54,507 nucleotides of DNA from a virus, in IMG/VR virus record IMGVR_UViG_3300042691_040273, positions 1 to 54,507 of that record; one strand, 5' to 3'. Of the stretch, positions 50,849 to 54,507 are shown in pieces; positions within the stretch are counted from its first letter, which is position 1; each line of letters begins with the position of its first letter. The position numbers and the translations under genes were made by a program. The notes under the pieces are model-generated. The model searched no databases. It was not told where the DNA came from and worked only from the letters and a program-made list of their open reading frames with translations.

Positions 50849-53742
50849 GAGTGTATTGCATGGAGTATTTCATCACCATCATTTAATCCAAAAACTTCAT
50901 CTTCGTTGTTCATTACTGCAATTGCTTTGTTGGAAAGTACTAATCTGTTATGCTCAACCCATGTTTGGTCAATTTCATTTATGCTGTCATCAACATACAT
51001 AAAATATGGGTCAATGTTCATTCGGTTCCAAAATTCAACTTCACTACTTGATAATGTCATGACTTCATCAAATTTGTCTTGACCACTATCTTTAAGTGGA
51101 TGTCCATTAACTAATTCACATTGTTTTTTAGTAAAGTATTGTCTATCCTTAATGTCTTCAATTAATATATCTTCACGAATATCAGGATTAAAAACAACAA
51201 GTAGTGGTTCAATCCTTTTATTAAAAATACTGATATACCTTGCAACATTATAATCTCCTGTCATTTCAGGATTATTCATAATGTCTTTTTCAGGTATCAT
51301 ATAACAATTGATTTCAATAAAATCTTTTGGAAACGCAACACCATGTTTGTCAAAATATTCTTTCTGTTGTTTTTTTGTTGGTTTCGATATTTTCTGCACA
51401 TCACCAGAATTCTTTTTACTTCCGTTATTTACGTAATATATTGTTTCACCAAGATTCGCAGGATACTGACTTTGCATAACAAGTTCCATATGCGCTTGTC
51501 TTGACATTAAAGTACCTGCTTTTGTTACTTTTGTAATATGTTTTTTATAATCCTCTATAGATTGTTTCATCCTACTTTTATTCGCAATTTTTGCTAATGG
51601 TATTTGTTTATTGTAGATTTTATCTATTGTTTCATAATACAATTCGATAAATGAATGACCATCACCATCCAAAAGATATTTTAAACCTAAATCTAAAAAG
51701 TCCGAAATATATTGTTGAAGTTTCTTTGACTTAATTGTATTACCAGTTAATTTGATTTTTTCTTTTCCTTTCTTAATTAATTTGATGATATAATTTTTTC
51801 TTGAAATGTTAATAGTAGAAGGTGAGAAATAATCTAAATCTAAACCCATTTCATTTCTCATGAATAAATCATTGAATTCTGCAGTATCAGCTTCAACACC
51901 TGTATATGTTTTACCCTTCTCAACTAATTCATTATTACCAATTCCAATATATGTATGTGATTCAACATCTGCAGGTGTTTCAAAGTTTACACCATCAGTA
52001 TCCATAACCAATGGTTTATAACCCTTTTTCATGTAAAACATAATCATCATACGGAGACACTGTCTTCCAATACATGTAATTGACTCCGCTTTATCCATCT
52101 CAGCCCATGGAAATACTTGTGGTGCAGATAATGAACCAAAATAACCGTTAATAAAAATTTTAATTGGTAATTGTTTCCTATCATACATTTCAGAAAGAGC
52201 AGGATTGGTGTCTTTTAATTCACCCGTAAGTCTTTTGTATTGAATACGAATGTTTCTGAAATACTTCAGTAAAGACTTTTGTACACCCATGACATCACAT
52301 TTAGGAAAAATGTCATAGACAAGTTGAATAGATGGATACAGTGATGCAAAGTCAAATTTTACAACATTCTTTGAGTAACCAACATTTAACAAACGAGATA
52401 ATCCACCTGTAAACTTCCTTTTTTCTACTTTGCTCGGTATTGCTAAATTATTTTCATATGACCATGCCAACATGATAAGTTTCCATAGAGTTGCTGTACC
52501 CATGGTTGCAACTCTTTCATATGTTGTCGGTACTAACTTCGAAAGCAAAAATGTTGATTGACTAAAAGAATCGTCAACAATCATGGTTTCATAAAGGTCA
52601 TCGTCAAGATATTGTTCGACAATCCTTTGACCATTCCATATTTGATACACTTTTGGAAATCTCTCTAAAAGATTTTCTGTTCCTGTTTCGCCAATTTTCT
52701 TGTATTTACCAGTCTTTGGGTTTACATAATAACTTTCGTTTTCCAAATAAATTTTGGAAATCTTAGACCCTTCAACATATACACGATTTGCTTTTTCTTT
52801 TTCAACAAACTTTGTTATGTATTTAAGACCCCAAGACTTAATTTCCGAATTGATTGCCTGTGCTCTTCTAACTGCATGTGCAATATCAATAATATTAAAA
52901 CCAAACATCACATGTTGAGTATATGCTTCAACTTCGTTTGCCAATTTTAAAACACCTTCTTTCTCCTTTATTGATTTATCACCAAAAATACTTGTCAAAT
53001 TTTTAATATCAATTTTGAGAACCTCAGCTCTTTTTAAAATAAAAGGAAAATCAAAAGCAGCAGAGTTATAACCACCAATAATTGTCGGTTTTAATTTTCT
53101 TATAATATCAAAAAAATCGATAATTGCACTAATTTCACCATCCTCACCAAATGCTGAAATTGTTTTATTAAACCCTCTATTATCTTTTATACCAATTAGA
53201 ATGATTTTATCTTCCAAAGGGTTTAAACCCGTAGTTTCTATGTCAAATACCAAACGATGTACATCATCGTAATTTTCAATACCTTTAAATAATCTTTTCT
53301 TTTTTTGAACAAGATATTGTTCTACAGGTGTTAATATCGTAAAATGTTTTTTAAACTTATCATTCCATATGTCAATACCACCTCTTTTAAAAAAACCAAC
53401 TAATGATTGGTAACCTTTTAAACTTTTAACCAAAAACTTATGACCATTTTCAAGTCTATCGTTATTTTCAGTATTTAATTTTTCAGTAATAATACCATAT
53501 TCTGTCATCATTTGTCTCTGTAATGATTTAGAACCATTAAAGAAATTCAATTTTGACAAATCGCTACACCATAAAAAAGCGGTAAATGTATCGGTTTTTA
53601 ATAATTTCCCATGAACGGGGTCTTGTATAACCTTGTATATTATGTTGGTTTTATAATCAAATTCAACACCAACAATAAATTCTTCAGAATCAGAGCCATG
53701 CAAGAAATTCTCAATAACTTCTTGAGATATTATTTTTTCCAT
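50845..53742 (-). CDS. 43: DNA polymerase, family B (gp43-like)
   Basis: 965 aa (T4 gp43 is 898). Exonuclease domain: Exo I VFDIETTGL (Asp167, Glu169), Exo II GYNSAAFDF (224-232), Exo III around YLDDD (378-382), all acidic residues present, so proofreading is expected. Polymerase domain: motif A FDFASLYPSI (463-472), motif B KIFINGYFGSL (528-538), motif C VMDTDGVNF (579-587). Motif B has Asn-Gly where most family members have Asn-Ser, and motif C ends Asp-Gly instead of Asp-Ser. The N-terminal ~150 residues match the gp43 NTD. It replicates the phage genome with clamp proteins not encoded in this window. Stop overlaps the convergent neck gene by 4 bases. Confidence 0.95.
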   Translation of the reverse strand: MEKIISQEVIENFLHGSDSEEFIVGVEFDYKTNIIYKVIQDPVHGKLLKTDTFTAFLWCSDLSKLNFFNGSKSLQRQMMTEYGIITEKLNTENNDRLENGHKFLVKSLKGYQSLVGFFKRGGIDIWNDKFKKHFTILTPVEQYLVQKKKRLFKGIENYDDVHRLVFDIETTGLNPLEDKIILIGIKDNRGFNKTISAFGEDGEISAIIDFFDIIRKLKPTIIGGYNSAAFDFPFILKRAEVLKIDIKNLTSIFGDKSIKEKEGVLKLANEVEAYTQHVMFGFNIIDIAHAVRRAQAINSEIKSWGLKYITKFVEKEKANRVYVEGSKISKIYLENESYYVNPKTGKYKKIGETGTENLLERFPKVYQIWNGQRIVEQYLDDDLYETMIVDDSFSQSTFLLSKLVPTTYERVATMGTATLWKLIMLAWSYENNLAIPSKVEKRKFTGGLSRLLNVGYSKNVVKFDFASLYPSIQLVYDIFPKCDVMGVQKSLLKYFRNIRIQYKRLTGELKDTNPALSEMYDRKQLPIKIFINGYFGSLSAPQVFPWAEMDKAESITCIGRQCLRMMIMFYMKKGYKPLVMDTDGVNFETPADVESHTYIGIGNNELVEKGKTYTGVEADTAEFNDLFMRNEMGLDLDYFSPSTINISRKNYIIKLIKKGKEKIKLTGNTIKSKKLQQYISDFLDLGLKYLLDGDGHSFIELYYETIDKIYNKQIPLAKIANKSRMKQSIEDYKKHITKVTKAGTLMSRQAHMELVMQSQYPANLGETIYYVNNGSKKNSGDVQKISKPTKKQQKEYFDKHGVAFPKDFIEINCYMIPEKDIMNNPEMTGDYNVARYISIFNKRIEPLLVVFNPDIREDILIEDIKDRQYFTKKQCELVNGHPLKDSGQDKFDEVMTLSSSEVEFWNRMNIDPYFMYVDDSINEIDQTWVEHNRLVLSNKAIAVMNNEDEVFGLNDGDEILHAIHS

Positions 53743-53831
53743 AAATATATTTTTGTGACGTATTAGCTTATGGGCGAACCAACAATTTGTCTTGTATGAA
53801 TAATAATAAGAAATTTCAGGGAAAAAAAAAA

Positions 53832-53963
53832 TTATACTTCAACAAGTATATGTATAACAGGATTACCATTTTTTATTAACCATTCAATGGCCTCATCGTA
53901 TGATAAATGTTCCGTTGTCGGTTTGTTTTCCTCAGAATCTAATATGTAGTATAACTTTTCCAT
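53832..53963 (-). CDS. Small unknown protein, 43 aa
   Basis: Product MEKLYYILDSEENKPTTEHL continues SYDEAIEWLIKNGNPVIHIL and ends VEV: a strand, a helix and a second strand. The ATG overlaps the stop of the upstream fibre-like gene in TAATG, so translation is probably coupled, and this decides the start over a longer in-frame opening at 54086 whose first 41 codons lie inside the upstream gene. It ends 89 bases before the polymerase start, a gap in which no reading frame or clear hairpin is seen. Function unknown; the size and coupling resemble small chaperone or assembly genes that follow fibre genes, but that is speculation. Confidence 0.65.
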   Translation of the reverse strand: MEKLYYILDSEENKPTTEHLSYDEAIEWLIKNGNPVIHILVEV

Positions 53964-54507
53964 TAACTGAATGTTATTGTTATAGTTTGTGTCGCAGCAC
54001 CGCAAGTACTTTGATTGGTTCCACCCCAGTTCGCGTTTCGTATCCAAGGTCTTAATGTGTATTTTCCTGCACCACCACAAGAGCAAATACTATCATTTGT
54101 GAATTCAATTGCATTTGCTGGTGTTGGAGTAGTGTTACTACAATTCCAAACGACTCTCCATCTATTTGCGCCTATGAAAACCGAAACATTCGTACCAGTT
54201 GTTCCTGTTCTTAATGCATTGGCAATTAGTTGCACATTTACAGAATCTGAAACAGTTATACTTGAACCATTAGTACTTGACCACACAAATTGTGTATATG
54301 TGCCTGTTAATGATTGTCTGAATGTTGTCCAAGCATTTTCTAAAGTGGAACCAGGTGAAGCCCCACCAATGAATGTTTGGGAAAAAGATGTGATTGGAGA
54401 AGCCAAATCTGCGATAGTTAAATCCCCTGTCTGTACCCATAAATCGGTTCTACCACTTGACCAACTTAACACTTCATTGATTGTGTTTCCTGTTGCACCA
54501 AAAGATT
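53963..54507 (-). CDS. Fibre- or virion-associated protein, 5' end outside window
   Basis: Open from the window edge (first complete codons SFGATGNTINEVLSWSSGRT) to the TAA at 53963-53965, at least 181 residues. The visible part is Thr/Ser/Gly/Asn-rich with alternating strands (TQFVWSSTNGSSITVSDSVN, NRWRVVWNCSNTTPTPANAI) and four to five cysteines in the last 60 residues (CSCGG, then STCG), which could form a small disulfide- or metal-stabilised knob. Composition is like that of the fibre/adhesin proteins at the other end of the window. A GTG inside (54472) is not needed as a start because the frame is open further upstream. Confidence 0.75.
   Translation of the reverse strand, partial: SFGATGNTINEVLSWSSGRTDLWVQTGDLTIADLASPITSFSQTFIGGASPGSTLENAWTTFRQSLTGTYTQFVWSSTNGSSITVSDSVNVQLIANALRTGTTGTNVSVFIGANRWRVVWNCSNTTPTPANAIEFTNDSICSCGGAGKYTLRPWIRNANWGGTNQSTCGAATQTITITFS

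Noticed and set aside
53832-54086. 84-codon version of the 43-aa gene
   Set aside because: The first 41 codons lie within the upstream fibre gene and look like shadow sequence rich in Cys and Trp; the TAATG-coupled start is far more likely.

Overview
This window is about 54.5 kb from the genome of a contractile-tailed, T4-like phage. It carries homologues of the tail sheath (gp18), tail tube (gp19), baseplate wedge proteins (gp6, gp25, gp53), neck proteins, family B DNA polymerase (gp43), replicative helicase (gp41), RNase H/flap nuclease, UvsX recombinase and gp32. The DNA is very A+T-rich, genes are packed with overlaps of 1 to 17 bases, and start codons mostly lack a Shine-Dalgarno sequence. 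A small CCG...CRHCPY protein of the DUF5522 type, otherwise typical of Bacteroidota, together with the missing Shine-Dalgarno sites, suggests a Bacteroidota (probably Flavobacteriia) host. That host assignment is inference.

Layout. Nearly all genes lie on the minus strand, so transcription runs from high to low coordinates. 53.9-54.5 kb: the end of a fibre-like protein plus a 43-residue gene. 50.8-53.7 kb: DNA polymerase. 45.7-50.8 kb: a strand-mosaic neck region. Here a gp13-like neck protein, a SNF2-family helicase and a tiny helix-rich protein lie on the plus strand, and gp14-like and gp15-like genes lie on the minus strand. 41.5-45.6 kb: tail sheath, a 301-base non-coding region with several palindromes, tail tube and a tube-like paralogue. 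38.3-41.5 kb: gp26-like assembly protein with an overlapping +1-frame extension, then the tape measure. 27.4-38.3 kb: two giant tail/hub proteins (1582 and 1927 aa) flanking gp53. 26.2-27.4 kb: three small genes, one Dps-like. 17.7-26.1 kb: a replication block of gp32, UvsX, RNase H, a 152-aa protein with an internal duplication, gp41, and an intein-containing class II ribonucleotide reductase, then DUF5522. 1-17.7 kb: baseplate wedge genes gp25 and gp6 followed by a run of large, mostly unrecognised baseplate/fibre proteins. These end in a 1872-aa protein with Thr-Pro linkers and a Gly-Thr-Ser-Gly repeat protein cut by the window edge.

How it works together. gp43, gp41, RNase H, gp32 and UvsX form a T4-type replication/recombination set, and the reductase supplies deoxynucleotides. 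gp25, gp6 and the following wedge proteins surround a hub probably built from the two giant proteins. Sheath and tube polymerise to a length set by the tape measure with help from the gp26-like chaperone. Neck proteins close the tail.

Most notable observations: the reductase intein placed exactly before the catalytic cysteine; a candidate +1 frameshift in the tail-assembly gene upstream of the tape measure; a recurrent TATTTATA box in sense orientation before many genes; a parS-like palindrome between sheath and tube; an OmpA-like segment inside a giant tail protein; and an unrecognised duplicated-domain protein encoded between helicase and nuclease. No tRNA, CRISPR array, insertion sequence, terminase, capsid or lysis gene was recognised here.
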